Shown: positions 21,201 to 34,213 of the stretch, one piece after another | Layout of the letters: each line of letters starts with the position of its first letter | Position numbering within the stretch: position 1 is the stretch's first letter | Source: Paragordius varius | Taxonomy: Eukaryota > Nematomorpha | Length of the DNA: 64,000 bases | Direction: 5' to 3' | Assembly (NCBI GenBank): GCA_964247055.1 | Contig: OZ176054.1 | Location: 186,001 to 250,000 of the forward strand | Translations under genes and position numbers: made by a program | The notes under the pieces: generated by a model | Seen by the model: the letters and a program-made list of their open reading frames with translations, nothing else | Told to the model about the DNA's origin: nothing | The model's database searches: none

Positions 21201-22720
21201 ATCATCACACCAAATATTTTCGAGATCGGAGTATAAATGTAATTTTTATGAATTTTTTAAATATTTAAAAAATTTATTTTATACGATTTCAAAAATAAAA
21301 ATGGCTACCTAAAATCCAAATTTGATCAGGTGATGACGCCATAATTTTTTTTGGGTAGCCCTATGGTAGTTCCATCACCCCAAATATTTTCGAGATCGGA
21401 GTATAAATGTAATTTTTATGAATTTTTTAAATATTTAAAAAATTTATTTTATACGATTTTAAAAATAAAAATGGCTACCTAAAATCCAAATTTGATCAGG
21501 TGATGTCACCATAATTTTTTTTGTGTAGTCCTATGGTAGTTCCATCATCACGCCAAATATTTTCGAGATCGGAGTATAAATGTAATTTTTATGAATTTTT
21601 TAAATATTTAAAAAATTTATTTTATACGATTTTAAAACTAAAAATGGCTACCTAAAATCCAAATTTGATCAGGTGATGTCGCCATAATTTTTTTTGGGTA
21701 GCCCTATAGTAGTTCCATCATCACCCCAAATATTTTCGAGATCGGAGTATAAATGTAATTTTTATGAATTTTTTAAATATTTAAAAAATTTATTTTATAC
21801 GATTTTAAAAATAAAAATGGCTACCTAAAATCCAAATTTGATCAGGTGATGACGCCATAATTTTTTTTGGGTAACCCTATAGTAGTTCCATCATCACGCC
21901 AAATATTTTCGAGATCGGAGTATAAATGTAATTTTTATGAATTTTTTAAATATTTAAAAAATTTATTTTATACGATTTTAAAAATAAAAATGGCTACCTA
22001 AAATCCAAATTTGATCAGGTGATGTCACCATAATTTTTTTTGGGTAGCCCTATGGTAGTTCCATCATCACCCCAAATATTTTCGAGATCGGAGTATAAAT
22101 GTAATTTTTATGAATTTTTTAAATATTTAAAAAATTTATTTTATACGATTTTAAAAATAAAAATGGCTACCTAAAATCCAAATTTGATCAGGTGACACCA
22201 TAATTTTTTTTGGGTAGCCCTATGGTAGTTCCATCATCACCCCAAATATTTTCGAGATCGGAGTATAAATGTAATTTTTATGAATTTTTTAAATATTTAA
22301 AAAATTTATTTTATACGATTTTAAAAATAAAAATGGCTACCTAAAATCCAAATTTGATCAGGTGATGTCACTATAATTTTTTTTGGGTAGCCCAATGGTA
22401 GTTCCATCATCACCCCAAATATTTTCGAGATCGGAGTATAAATGTAATTTTTTTAAATTTTTTAAATATTTAAAAAATTTATTTTATACGATTTTAAAAA
22501 TAAAAATGGCTACCTAAAATCCAAATTTGATCGGGTGATGTCGCCATAATTTTTTTTGCGTAGCCCTATGGTAGTTTCATCATTACCCCAAATATTTTGG
22601 GGATCGGACTATAAATGTAATTTTTATGAATTTTTTAAATATTTAAAAAATTAATTTTATACGATTTTAAAAATAAAAATGGCTACCTAAAATCCAAATT
22701 TGATCAGGTGATGTCACCAT
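20518..22720 (+). repeat. Block with 3263-bp offset, copy 1
   Basis: Recurs at 23781-25810. Markers: gtaaaaatg 20551/23814, gatgatttt 21000/24263, tgtgtagtcc 21523/24786 (3263), then gtgacacc 22192/25282 and cccaatgg 22391/25481 (3090). The offset falls by exactly 173 because this copy holds one monomer more (21855-22027). Confidence 0.86.
21855..22027 (+). repeat. Monomer present in one copy only (gggtaaccc subtype)
   Basis: gatgacgcc start, gggtaaccctatagtag and catcacgcc mark this unit. It lies in the first copy of the 3263-bp pair and is missing from the second, where the neighbouring tatagtag unit passes directly to the standard unit near 25117. The change of offset from 3263 to 3090 bp is exactly one monomer, so a whole unit was lost or gained. 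Confidence 0.82.
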
Positions 22721-23270
22721 ATTTTTTTTTGGGTAGCCCTATGGTAGTTCCATCATCACCCCAAATATTGTCGAGATCGGAGTATAAATGTAATTTTTTT
22801 GAATTTTTCAAATATTTAAAAAATTTATTTTATACGATTTTAAAAATAAAAATGGCTACCTGAAATCCAAATTTGATCAGGTGATGTCGCCATAATTTTT
22901 TTTGGGTAGCCCTATAGTAGTTCCATCATCACCCCAAATATTTTCGAGATCGGAGTATAAATGTAATTTTTATGAATTTTTTAAATATTTAAAAAATTTA
23001 TTTTATACGATTTTAAAAATAAAAATGGCTACCTAAAATCCAAATTTGATCAGGTGATGACGCCATAATTTTTTTTGGGTAGCCCTATGGTAGTTCCATC
23101 ACCCCAAATATTTTCGAGATCGGAGTATAAATGTAATTTTTATGAATTTTTTAAATATTTAAAAAATTTATTTTATACGATTTTAAAAATAAAAATGGCT
23201 ACCTAAAATCCAAATTTGATCAGGTGATGTCACCATAATTTTTTTTGTGTAGCCCTATGGTAGTTCCATC
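22030..23270 (+). repeat. Block with 3952-bp offset, copy 1
   Basis: gtgacacc 22192/26144, cccaatgg 22391/26343, cattacccc 22581/26533 and the tttttcaaatattt palindrome variant 22809/26761 all recur at 3952 bp, through to the tgtgtag unit at about 23247/27199. This block overlaps the 3263-bp block, so one stretch has been copied in two separate events. acctgaaatcc near 22859 is private. Confidence 0.82.
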
Positions 23271-23405
23271 ATCACCCCAAATATTGTCGAGATCGGAGTA
23301 TTGATGTAATTTTTTTGAATTTTTTAAATATTTAAAAAATTTATTTTATACGATTTTAAAAATAAAAATGGCTACCTAAAATCCAAATTTGATCAGGTGA
23401 TGTCG
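23233..23405 (+). repeat. Chimeric monomer tgtgtag/gtattgatg
   Basis: The tgtgtag start is elsewhere paired with ttttcgag and gtataaatg; here it is joined to attgtcgag and gtattgatg of the E-type. The same chimera appears once more about 2574 bp downstream (near 25810), followed by the same two units and the gtgacacc deletion (23570 and 26144). The chimera formed once and was then copied. Confidence 0.78.
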
Positions 23406-23748
23406 CCATAATTTTTTTTGGGTAGCCCTATGGTAGTTCCATCATCACCCCAAATATTTTCGAGATCGGAGTATAAATGTAATTTTTATGAATTTTTTAA
23501 ATATTTAAAAAATTTATTTTATACGATTTTAAAAATAAAAATGGCTACCTAAAATCCAAATTTGATCAGGTGACACCATAATTTTTTTTGGGTAGCCCTA
23601 TGGTAGTTCCATCATCACCCCAAATATTTTCGAGATCGGAGTATAAATGTAATTTTTATGAATTTTTTAAATATTTAAAAAATTTATTTTATACGATTTT
23701 AAAAATAAAAATGGCTACCTAAAATCCAAATTTGATCAGGTGATGACG

Positions 23749-23921
23749 CCATAATTTTTTTTGGGTAACCCTATAGTAGTTCCATCATCACCCCAAATAT
23801 TTTCGAGATCGGAGTAAAAATGTAATTTTTATGAATTTTTTAAATATTTAAAAAATTTATTTTATACGATTTTAAAAATAAAAATGGCTACCTAAAATCC
23901 AAATTTGATCAGGTGATGTCA
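23749..23921 (+). repeat. Chimeric monomer at start of copied block
   Basis: Begins as the gggtaaccctatagtag subtype (gatgacgcc, as at 21855) and continues as the gagtaaaaatg subtype (as at 20551). It stands at the exact start of the 3263-bp copy, so it marks the exchange point. The switch lies between tatagtag (about 23772) and gagtaaaaatg (23812). Confidence 0.78.
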
Positions 23922-25810
23922 CCATAATTTTTTTTGGGTAGCCCTATGGTAGTTCCATCATCACCCCAAATATTGTCGAGATCGGAGTATAAATGTAATT
24001 TTTTTGAATTTTTTCAATATTTAAAAAATTTATTTTATACGATTTTAAAAATAAAAATGGCTATCTAAAATCCAAATTTGATCAGGTGATGTCGCCATAA
24101 TTTTTTTTGCGTAGCCCTATGGTAGTTTCATCATCACCCCAAATATTTTGGGGATCGGACTAAATATGTAATTTTCATGAATTTTTTAAATATTTAAAAA
24201 ATTTATTTTATACGATTTTAAAAATAAAAATGGCTACCTAAAATCCAAATTTGATCAGGTGATGATTTTGGGTAGCCCTATGGTAGTTCCATCATCACCC
24301 CAAATATTTTCGAGATCGGAGTATAAATGTAATTTTTATGAATTTTTTAAATATTTAAAAAATTTATTTTATACGATTTTAAAAATAAAAATGGCTACCT
24401 AAAATCCAAATTTGATCAGGTGATGTCACCATAATTTTTTTTGGGTAGCCCTATGGTAGTTCCATCATCACACCAAATATTTTCGAGATCGGAGTATAAA
24501 TGTAATTTTTATGAATTTTTTAAATATTTAAAAAATTTATTTTATACGATTTCAAAAATAAAAATGGCTACCTAAAATCCAAATTTGATCAGGTGATGAC
24601 GCCATAATTTTTTTTGGGTAGCCCTATGGTAGTTCCATCACCCCAAATATTTTCGAGATCGGAGTATAAATGTAATTTTTATGAATTTTTTAAATATTTA
24701 AAAAATTTATTTTATACGATTTTAAAAATAAAAATGGCTACCTAAAATCCAAATTTGATCAGGTGATGTCACCATAATTTTTTTTGTGTAGTCCTATGGT
24801 AGTTCCATCATCACGCCAAATATTTTCGAGATCGGAGTATAAATGTAATTTTTATGAATTTTTTAAATATTTAAAAAATTTATTTTATACGATTTTAAAA
24901 CTAAAAATGGCTACCTAAAATCCAAATTTGATCAGGTGATGTCGCCATAATTTTTTTTGGGTAGCCCTATAGTAGTTCCATCATCACCCCAAATATTTTC
25001 GAGATCGGAGTATAAATGTAATTTTTATGAATTTTTTAAATATTTAAAAAATTTATTTTATACGATTTTAAAAATAAAAATGGCTACCTAAAATCCAAAT
25101 TTGATCAGGTGATGTCACCATAATTTTTTTTGGGTAGCCCTATGGTAGTTCCATCATCACCCCAAATATTTTCGAGATCGGAGTATAAATGTAATTTTTA
25201 TGAATTTTTTAAATATTTAAAAAATTTATTTTATACGATTTTAAAAATAAAAATGGCTACCTAAAATCCAAATTTGATCAGGTGACACCATAATTTTTTT
25301 TGGGTAGCCCTATGGTAGTTCCATCATCACCCCAAATATTTTCGAGATCGGAGTATAAATGTAATTTTTATGAATTTTTTAAATATTTAAAAAATTTATT
25401 TTATACGATTTTAAAAATAAAAATGGCTACCTAAAATCCAAATTTGATCAGGTGATGTCACTATAATTTTTTTTGGGTAGCCCAATGGTAGTTCCATCAT
25501 CACCCCAAATATTTTCGAGATCGGAGTATAAATGTAATTTTTTTAAATTTTTTAAATATTTAAAAAATTTATTTTATACGATTTTAAAAATAAAAATGGC
25601 TACCTAAAATCCAAATTTGATCGGGTGATGTCGCCATAATTTTTTTTGCGTAGCCCTATGGTAGTTTCATCATTACCCCAAATATTTTGGGGATCGGACT
25701 ATAAATGTAATTTTTATGAATTTTTTAAATATTTAAAAAATTAATTTTATACGATTTTAAAAATAAAAATGGCTACCTAAAATCCAAATTTGATCAGGTG
25801 ATGTCACCAT
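23781..25810 (+). repeat. Block with 3263-bp offset, copy 2
   Basis: Second copy of 20518-22720, entered through a chimeric monomer (23749-23921). It keeps tgtgtagtcc, aaaactaaaa, gatttcaaaa, gtgacacc, cccaatgg and the B-type cattacccc/aattaattt unit. It leaves the series through the tgtgtag/gtattgatg chimera near 25810. Confidence 0.86.
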
Positions 25811-25979
25811 AATTTTTTTTGTGTAGCCCTATGGTAGTTCCATCATCACCCCAAATATTGTCGAGATCGGAGTATTGATGTAATTTTTTTGAATTTTTTA
25901 AATATTTAAAAAATTTATTTTATACGATTTTAAAAATAAAAATGGCTACCTAAAATCCAAATTTGATCAGGTGATGTCG

Positions 25980-27222
25980 CCATAATTTTTTTTGGGTAGC
26001 CCTATGGTAGTTCCATCATCACCCCAAATATTTTCGAGATCGGAGTATAAATGTAATTTTTATGAATTTTTTAAATATTTAAAAAATTTATTTTATACGA
26101 TTTTAAAAATAAAAATGGCTACCTAAAATCCAAATTTGATCAGGTGACACCATAATTTTTTTTGGGTAGCCCTATGGTAGTTCCATCATCACCCCAAATA
26201 TTTTCGAGATCGGAGTATAAATGTAATTTTTATGAATTTTTTAAATATTTAAAAAATTTATTTTATACGATTTTAAAAATAAAAATGGCTACCTAAAATC
26301 CAAATTTGATCAGGTGATGTCACTATAATTTATTTTGGGTAGCCCAATGGTAGTTCCATCATCACCCCAAATATTTTCGAGATCGGAGTATAAATGTAAT
26401 TTTTTTAAATTTTTTAAATATTTAAAAAATTTATTTTATACGATTTTAAAAATAAAAATGGCTACCTAAAATCCAAATTTGATCGGGTGATGTCGCCATA
26501 ATTTTTTTTGCGTAGCCCTATGGTAGTTTCATCATTACCCCAAATATTTTGGGGATCGGACTATAAATGTAATTTTTATGAATTTTTTAAATATTTAAAA
26601 AATTAATTTTATACGATTTTAAAAATAAAAATGGCTACCTAAAATCCAAATTTGATCAGGTGATGTCACCATATTTTTTTTTGGGTAGCCCTATGGTATT
26701 TCCATCATCACCCCAAATATTGTCGAGATCGGAGTATAAATGTAATTTTTTTGAATTTTTCAAATATTTAAAAAATTTATTTTATACGATTTTAAAAATA
26801 AAAATGGCTACCTAAAATCCAAATTTGATCAGGTGATGTCGCCATAATTTTTTTTGGGTAGCCCTATAGTAGTTCCATCATCACCCCAAATATTTTCGAG
26901 ATCGGAGTATAAATGTAATTTTTATGAATTTTTTAAATATTTAAAAAATTTATTTTATACGATTTTAAAAATAAAAATGGCTACCTAAAATCCAAATTTG
27001 ATCAGGTGATGACGCCATAATTTTTTTTGGGTAGCCCTATGGTAGTTCCATCACCCCAAATATTTTCGAGATCGGAGTATAAATGTAATTTTTATGAATT
27101 TTTTAAATATTTAAAAAATTTATTTTATACGATTTTAAAAATAAAAATGGCTACCTAAAATCCAAATTTGATCAGGTGATGTCACCATAATTTTTTTTGT
27201 GTAGCCCTATGGTAGTTCCATC
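25980..27222 (+). repeat. Block with 3952-bp offset, copy 2
   Basis: Partner of 22030-23270 with the same sequence of markers. Private changes: aatttattttggg near 26331 and ggtatttcc near 26697. After the tgtgtag unit it continues to tatagtag with gatttcaaaa, whereas copy 1 switches inside the tgtgtag unit to the E-type chimera. Confidence 0.8.
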
Positions 27223-27703
27223 ATCACCCCAAATATTTTCGAGATCGGAGTATAAATGTAATTTTTATGAATTTTTTAAATATTTAAAAAATTTATTTTA
27301 TACGATTTTAAAAATAAAAATGGCTACCTAAAATCCAAATTTGATCAGGTGATGTCGCCATAATTTTTTTTGGGTAGCCCTATAGTAGTTCCATCATCAC
27401 CCCAAATATTTTCGAGATCGGAGTATAAATGTAATTTTTATGAATTTTTTGAATATTTAAAAAATTTATTTTATACGATTTCAAAAATAAAAATGGCTAC
27501 CTAAAATCCAAATTTGATCAGGTGATGTCACCATAATTTCTTTTGGGTAGCCCTATGGTAGTTCCATCATCACCCCAAATATTGTCGAGATCGGAGTATT
27601 GATGTAATTTTTTTGAATTTTTTAAATATTTAAAAAATTTATTTTATACGATTTTAAAAATAAAAATGGCTACCTAAAATCCAAATTTGATCAGGTGATG
27701 TCA

Positions 27704-28557
27704 CCATAATTTTTTTTGGGTAGCCCTATGGTAGTTCCATCATCACCCCAAATATTTTCGAGATCGGAGTATAAATGTAATTTTTATGAATTAATATTTA
27801 AAAAATTTATTTTATACGATTTTAAAAATAAAAATGGCTACCTAAAATCCAAATTTGATCAGGTGATGTCACCATAATTTTTTTTGGGTAGCCCTATGGT
27901 AGTTCCATCATCACCCCAAATATTTTCGAGATCGGAGTATAAATGTAATTTATATGAATTTTTTAAATATTTAAAAAATTTATTTTATACGATTTTAAAA
28001 ATAAAAATGGCTACCTAAAATCCAAATTTGATCAGGTGATGTCACCATATTTTTTTTTGGGTAGCCCTATGGTAGTTCCATCATCACCTCAAATATTTTG
28101 GGGATCGGACTATAAATGTAATTTTTATGAATTTTTTAAATATTTAAAAAATTTATTTTATACGATTTTAAAAATAAAAATGGCTACCTAAAATCCAAAT
28201 TTGATCAGGTGATGACGCCATAATTTTTTTGGGTAGCCCTATGGTAGTTCCATCATCACCCCAAATATTTTCGAGATCGGAGTATAAATGTAATTTTTAT
28301 GAATTTTTTAAATATTTAAAAAATTTATTTTATACGATTTTAAAAATAAAAATGGCTACCTACAAATTTGATCAGGTGATGTCGCCATAATTTTTTTTGG
28401 GTAGCCCTATAGTAGTTCCATCATCACCCCAAATATTTTCGAGATCGGAGTATAAATGTAATTTTTATGAATTTTTTAAATATTTAAAAAATTTATTTTA
28501 TACGATTTTAAAAATAAAAATGGCTACCTAAAATCCAAATTTGATCAGGTGATGTCA
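27704..28557 (+). repeat. Exact tandem pentamer, copy 1 (854 bp)
   Basis: Five monomers: one with a deletion in the core palindrome (gaattaatattt, 27788), one with aatttatatg, cacctc with ttttgggg, gatgacgcc with tacctacaaa, tatagtag. The whole set follows again from 28558; marker 27788 pairs with 28642, and the unit starts 27704, 28558 and 29412 are all 854 bp apart. Confidence 0.9.
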
Positions 28558-29411
28558 CCATAATTTTTTTTGGGTAGCCCTATGGTAGTTCCATCATCAC
28601 CCCAAATATTTTCGAGATCGGAGTATAAATGTAATTTTTATGAATTAATATTTAAAAAATTTATTTTATACGATTTTAAAAATAAAAATGGCTACCTAAA
28701 ATCCAAATTTGATCAGGTGATGTCACCATAATTTTTTTTGGGTAGCCCTATGGTAGTTCCATCATCACCCCAAATATTTTCGAGATCGGAGTATAAATGT
28801 AATTTATATGAATTTTTTAAATATTTAAAAAATTTATTTTATACGATTTTAAAAATAAAAATGGCTACCTAAAATCCAAATTTGATCAGGTGATGTCACC
28901 ATATTTTTTTTTGGGTAGCCCTATGGTAGTTCCATCATCACCTCAAATATTTTGGGGATCGGACTATAAATGTAATTTTTATGAATTTTTTAAATATTTA
29001 AAAAATTTATTTTATACGATTTTAAAAATAAAAATGGCTACCTAAAATCCAAATTTGATCAGGTGATGACGCCATAATTTTTTTGGGTAGCCCTATGGTA
29101 GTTCCATCATCACCCCAAATATTTTCGAGATCGGAGTATAAATGTAATTTTTATGAATTTTTTAAATATTTAAAAAATTTATTTTATACGATTTTAAAAA
29201 TAAAAATGGCTACCTACAAATTTGATCAGGTGATGTCGCCATAATTTTTTTTGGGTAGCCCTATAGTAGTTCCATCATCACCCCAAATATTTTCGAGATC
29301 GGAGTATAAATGTAATTTTTATGAATTTTTTAAATATTTAAAAAATTTATTTTATACGATTTTAAAAATAAAAATGGCTACCTAAAATCCAAATTTGATC
29401 AGGTGATGACG
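28558..29411 (+). repeat. Exact tandem pentamer, copy 2 (854 bp)
   Basis: Directly adjoins copy 1 and looks identical to it by eye, including the palindrome deletion gaattaatattt, found only in these two units. After 29411 the array goes on with gatgacgcc and the short catcacccc unit, the usual successor of tatagtag, so the pentamer was inserted into an existing order. Confidence 0.9.
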
Positions 29412-29951
29412 CCATAATTTTTTTTGGGTAGCCCTATGGTAGTTCCATCACCCCAAATATTTTCGAGATCGGAGTATAAATGTAATTTTTATGAATTTTT
29501 TAAATATTTAAAAAATTTATTTTATACGATTTTAAAAATAAAAATGGCTACCTAAAATCCAAATTTGATCAGGTGATGTCACCATAATTTTTTTTGTGTA
29601 GCCCTATGGTAGTTCCATCATCACCCCAAATATTTTCGCGATCGGAGTATAAATGTAATTTTTATGAATTTTTTAAATATTTAAAAAATTTATTTTATAC
29701 GATTTTAAAAATAAAAATGGCTACCTAAAATCCAAATTTGATCAGGTGATGTCGCCATAATTTTTTTTGGGTAGCCCTATAATAGTTCCATTATCACCCC
29801 AAATATTTTCGAGATCGGAGTATAAATGTAATTTTTATGAATTTTTTGAATATTTAAAAAATTTATTTTATACGATTTTAAAAATAAAAATGGCTACCTA
29901 AAATCCAAATTTGATCAGGTGATGTCACCATAATTTCTTTTGGGTAGCCCT

Positions 29952-32350
29952 ATGGTAGTTCCATCATCACCCCAAATATTGTCGAGATCGGAGTATTGAT
30001 GTAATTTTTTTGAATTTTTTAAATATTTAAAAAATTTATTTTATACGATTTTAAAAATAAAAATGGCTACCTAAAATCCAAATTTGATCAGGTGATGATT
30101 TTGGGTAGCCCTATGGTAGTTCCATCATCACCCCAAATATTTTCGAGATCGGAGTATAAATGTAATTTTTATGAATTTTTTAAATATTTAATCAATTTAT
30201 TTTATACGATTTTAAAAATAAAAATGGCTACCTAAAATCCAAATTTGATCAGGTGATGTCACCATAATTTTTTTTGGGTAGCCCTATGGTAGTTCCATCA
30301 TCACCCCAAATATTTTCGAGATCGGAGTATAAATGTAATTTTTATGAATTTTTTAAATATTTAAAAAATTTATTTTATACGATTTTAAAAATAAAAATGG
30401 CTACCTAAAATCCAAATTTGATCAGGTGATGTCACCATATTTTTTTTTGGGTAGCCCTATGGTAGTTCCATCATCACCTCAAATATTTTGGGGATCGGAC
30501 TATAAATGTAATTTTTATGAATTTTTTAAATATTTAAAAAATTTATTTTATACGATTTTAAAAATAAAAATGGCTACCTAAAATCCAAATTTGATCAGGT
30601 GATGACGCCATAATTTTTTTGGGTAGCCCTATGGTAGTTCCATCATCACCCCAAATATTTTCGAGATCGGAGTATAAATGTAATTTTTATGAATTTTTTA
30701 AATATTTAAAAAATTTATTTTATACGATTTTAAAAATAAAAATGGCTACCTACAAATTTGATCAGGTGATGTCACCATAATTTTTTTTGGGTAGCCCTAT
30801 GGTAGTTCCATCATCACCCCAAATATTTTCGAGATCGGAGTATAAATGTAATTTTTATGAATTTTTTAAATATTTAAAAAATTTATTTTATACGATTTTA
30901 AAAATAAAAATGGCTACCTAAAATCCAAATTTGATCAGGTGATGTCGCCATAATTTTTTTTGGGTAGCCCTATAGTAGTTCCATCATCACCCCAAATATT
31001 GTCGAGATCGGAGTATAAATGTAATTTTTATGAATTTTTTAAATATTTAAAAAATTTATTTTATACGATTTTAAAAATATAAATGGCTACCTAAAATCCA
31101 AATTTGATCAGGTGATGTCACTATAATTTTTTTTGGGTAGCCCTATGGTAGTTCCATCATCACCCCAAATATTTTCGAGATCGGAGTATAAATGTAATTT
31201 TTATGAATTTTTTATATATTTAAAAAATTTATTTTATACGATTTTAAAAATAAAAATGGCTACCTAAAATCCAAATTTGATCAGGCGATGTCGCCATAAT
31301 TTTTTTTGGTAGCCCTATGGTAGTTCCATCATCACCCCAAATATTTTCGAGATCGGAGTATAAATGTAATTTTTATGAATTTTTTAAATATTTAAAAAAT
31401 TTATTTTATACGATTTTAAAAATAAAAATGGCTACCTAAAATCCAAATTTGATCAGGTGATGTCACCATAATTTTTTTTAAAGCCCTATAGTAGTTCCAT
31501 CATCACCCCAAATATTTTCGAGATCGGAGTGTAAATGTAATTTTTATGAATTTTTTAAATATTTAAAAAATTTATTTTATACGATTTTAAAAATAAAAAT
31601 GGCTACCTAAAATCCAAATTTGATCAGGTGATGTCACTATAATTTTTTTTGGGTAGCCCTATGGTAGTTCCATCATCACCCCAAATATTTTCGAGATCGG
31701 AGTAAAAATGTAATTTTTATGAATTTTTTAAATATTTAAAAAATTTATTTTATACGATTTTAAAAATAAAAATGGCTACCTAAAATCCAAATTTGATCAG
31801 GTGATGTCATAATTTTTTTTGGGTAGCCCTATGGTAGTTCCATCATCACCCCAAATATTGTCGAGATCGGAGTATAAATGTAATTTTTTTGAATTTTTTC
31901 AATATTTAAAAAATTTATTTTATACGATTTTAAAAATAAAAATGGCTACCTAAAATCCAAATTTGATCAGGTGATGTCGCCATAATTTTTTTTGCGTAGC
32001 CCTATGGTAGTTTCATCATCACCCCAAATATTTTGGGGATCGGACTAAATATGTAATTTTCATGAATTTTTTAAATATTTAAAAAATTTATTTTATACGA
32101 TTTTAAAAATAAAAATGGCTACCTAAAATCCAAATTCGATCAGGTGATGATTTTGGGTAGCCCTATGGTAGTTCCATCATCACCCCAAATATTTTCGAGA
32201 TCGGAGTATAAATGTAATTTTTATGAATTTTTTAAATATTTAAAAAATTTATTTTATACGATTTTAAAAATAAAAATGGCTACCTAAAATCCAAATTTGA
32301 TCAGGTGATGTCACCATAATTTTTTTTGGGTAGCCCTATGGTAGTTCCAT
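29952..32350 (+). repeat. Long-range duplicated segment, copy 2 (11.15 kb apart)
   Basis: Partner of 18800-21200. Private differences include aatcaattt near 30190, tttatatattt near 31213, gatcaggcgatgtcgcc with ggtagcc near 31283, a short gatgtcataatt near 31805 and aattcgatcagg near 32135. Copy 2 ends where a catcaccgcaaat monomer with ttttgggg begins, while copy 1 passes to catcacacc. Confidence 0.82.
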
Positions 32351-33004
32351 CATCACCGCAAATATTTTGGGGATCGGACTATAAATGTAATTTTTAGGAA
32401 TTTTTTAAATATTTAAAAAATTTATTTTATACGATTTTAAAAATAAAAATGGCTACCTAAAATCCAAATTTGATCAGGTGATGTCACCATAATTTTTTTT
32501 GGGTAGCCCTATGGTAGTTCCATCATCACCCCAAATATTGTCGAGATCGGAGTATAAATGTAATTTTTTTGAATTTTTTAAATATTTAAAAAATTTATTT
32601 TATACGATTTTAAAAATAAAAATGGCTACCTAAAATCCAAATTTGATCAGGTGATGTCGCCATAATTTTTTTTGCGTAGCCCTATGGTAGTTTCATCATC
32701 ACCCCAAATATTTTGGGGATCGGACTTAAATGTAATTTTTATGAATTTTTTAAATATTTAAAAAATTTATTTTATACGATTTTAAAAATAAAAATGGCTA
32801 CCTAAAATCCAAATTTGATCAGGTGATGTCACCATATTTTTTTTTGGGTAGCCCTATGGTAGTTCCATCATCACCCCAAATATTGTCGAGATCGGAGTAT
32901 AAATGTAATTTTTTTGAATTTTTTAAATATTTAAAAAATTTATTTTATACGATATTAAAAATAAAAATGGCTATCTAAAATCCAAATTTGATCAGGTGAT
33001 GTCA

Positions 33005-34213
33005 CCATAATTTTTTTTGGGTAGCCCCATGGTAGTTCCATCATCACCCCAAATATTTTCGAGATCGGAGTATAAATGTAATTTTTATGAATTTTTTAAA
33101 TATTTAAAAAATTTATTTTATACGATTTTAAAAATCAAAATGGCTACCTAAAATCCAAATTTGATCAGGTGATGTCACCATAATTTTTTTTAGGTAGCCC
33201 TATGGTAGTTCCATCATCACCCCAAATATTTTCGAGATCGGAGTATAAATGTAATTTTTATGAATTTTTTAAATATTTAAAAAATTTATTTTATACGATT
33301 TTAAAAATAAAAATGGCTACCTAAAATATAAATTTGATCAGGTGATGTCACCATAATTTTTTTTGGGTAGCCCTATGGTCGTTCCATCATCACCCCAAAT
33401 ATTGTCGAGATCGGAGTATGAATGTAATTTTTTTGAATTTTTTAAATATTTAAAAAATTTATTTTATACGATTTTAAAAATAAAAATGGCTACCTATAAT
33501 CCAAATATGATCAGGTGATGTCGCCATAATCTTTTTTGCGTAGCCCTATGGTAGTTCTATCATCACCCCAAATATTTTGGGGATCGGACTATAAATGTAA
33601 TTTTTATGAATTTTTTAAATATTTAAAAAATTTATTTTATACGATTTTAAAAATAAAAATGGCTACCTAAAATCCAAATTTGATCAGGTGATGTCGCCAT
33701 AATTTTTTTTGGGTAGCCCTATAGTAGTTCCATCATCACCCCAAATATTTTCAAGATCGGAGTATAAATGTAATTTTTATGAATTTTTTAAATATTTAAA
33801 AAATTTATTTTATACGATTTTAAAAATAAAAATGGCTACCTAAAATCCAAATTTGATCAGGTGATGTCACCATATTTTTTTTGGGTAGCCCTATGGTAGT
33901 TCCATCATCACCCCAAATATTTTGGGGATCGGACTATAAATGTAATTTTTATGAATTTTTTAAATATTTAAAAAATTTATTTTATACGATTTTAAAAATA
34001 AAAATGGCTACCTAAAATCCAAATTTGATCAGGTGATGTCACCATATTTTTTTTGGGTAGCCCTATGGTAGTTCCATCATCACCCCAAATATTTTCGAGA
34101 TCGGAGTATAAATGTAATTTTTATGAATTTTTTAAATATTTAAAAAATTTATTTTATACGATTTTAAAAATAAAAATGGCTACCTAAAATCCAAATTTGA
34201 TCAGGTGATGTCA
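33005..34213 (+). repeat. 7-mer higher-order unit, copy 1
   Basis: Seven monomers: gccccatgg with aaaatcaaaatgg; taggtag with aaaatataaattt; ggtcgttcc with gagtatgaatg and ctataatccaaatatg; gcgtag with gttctatc and ttttgggg; tatagtag with ttttcaagatc; ccatatttttttt with ttttgggg; ccatatttttttt standard. The same order is seen in copies at 35420, 37645 and 38834. In this copy the second and third units are joined by a full gatgtcacc junction, unlike the deleted junctions of later copies. Confidence 0.86.
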
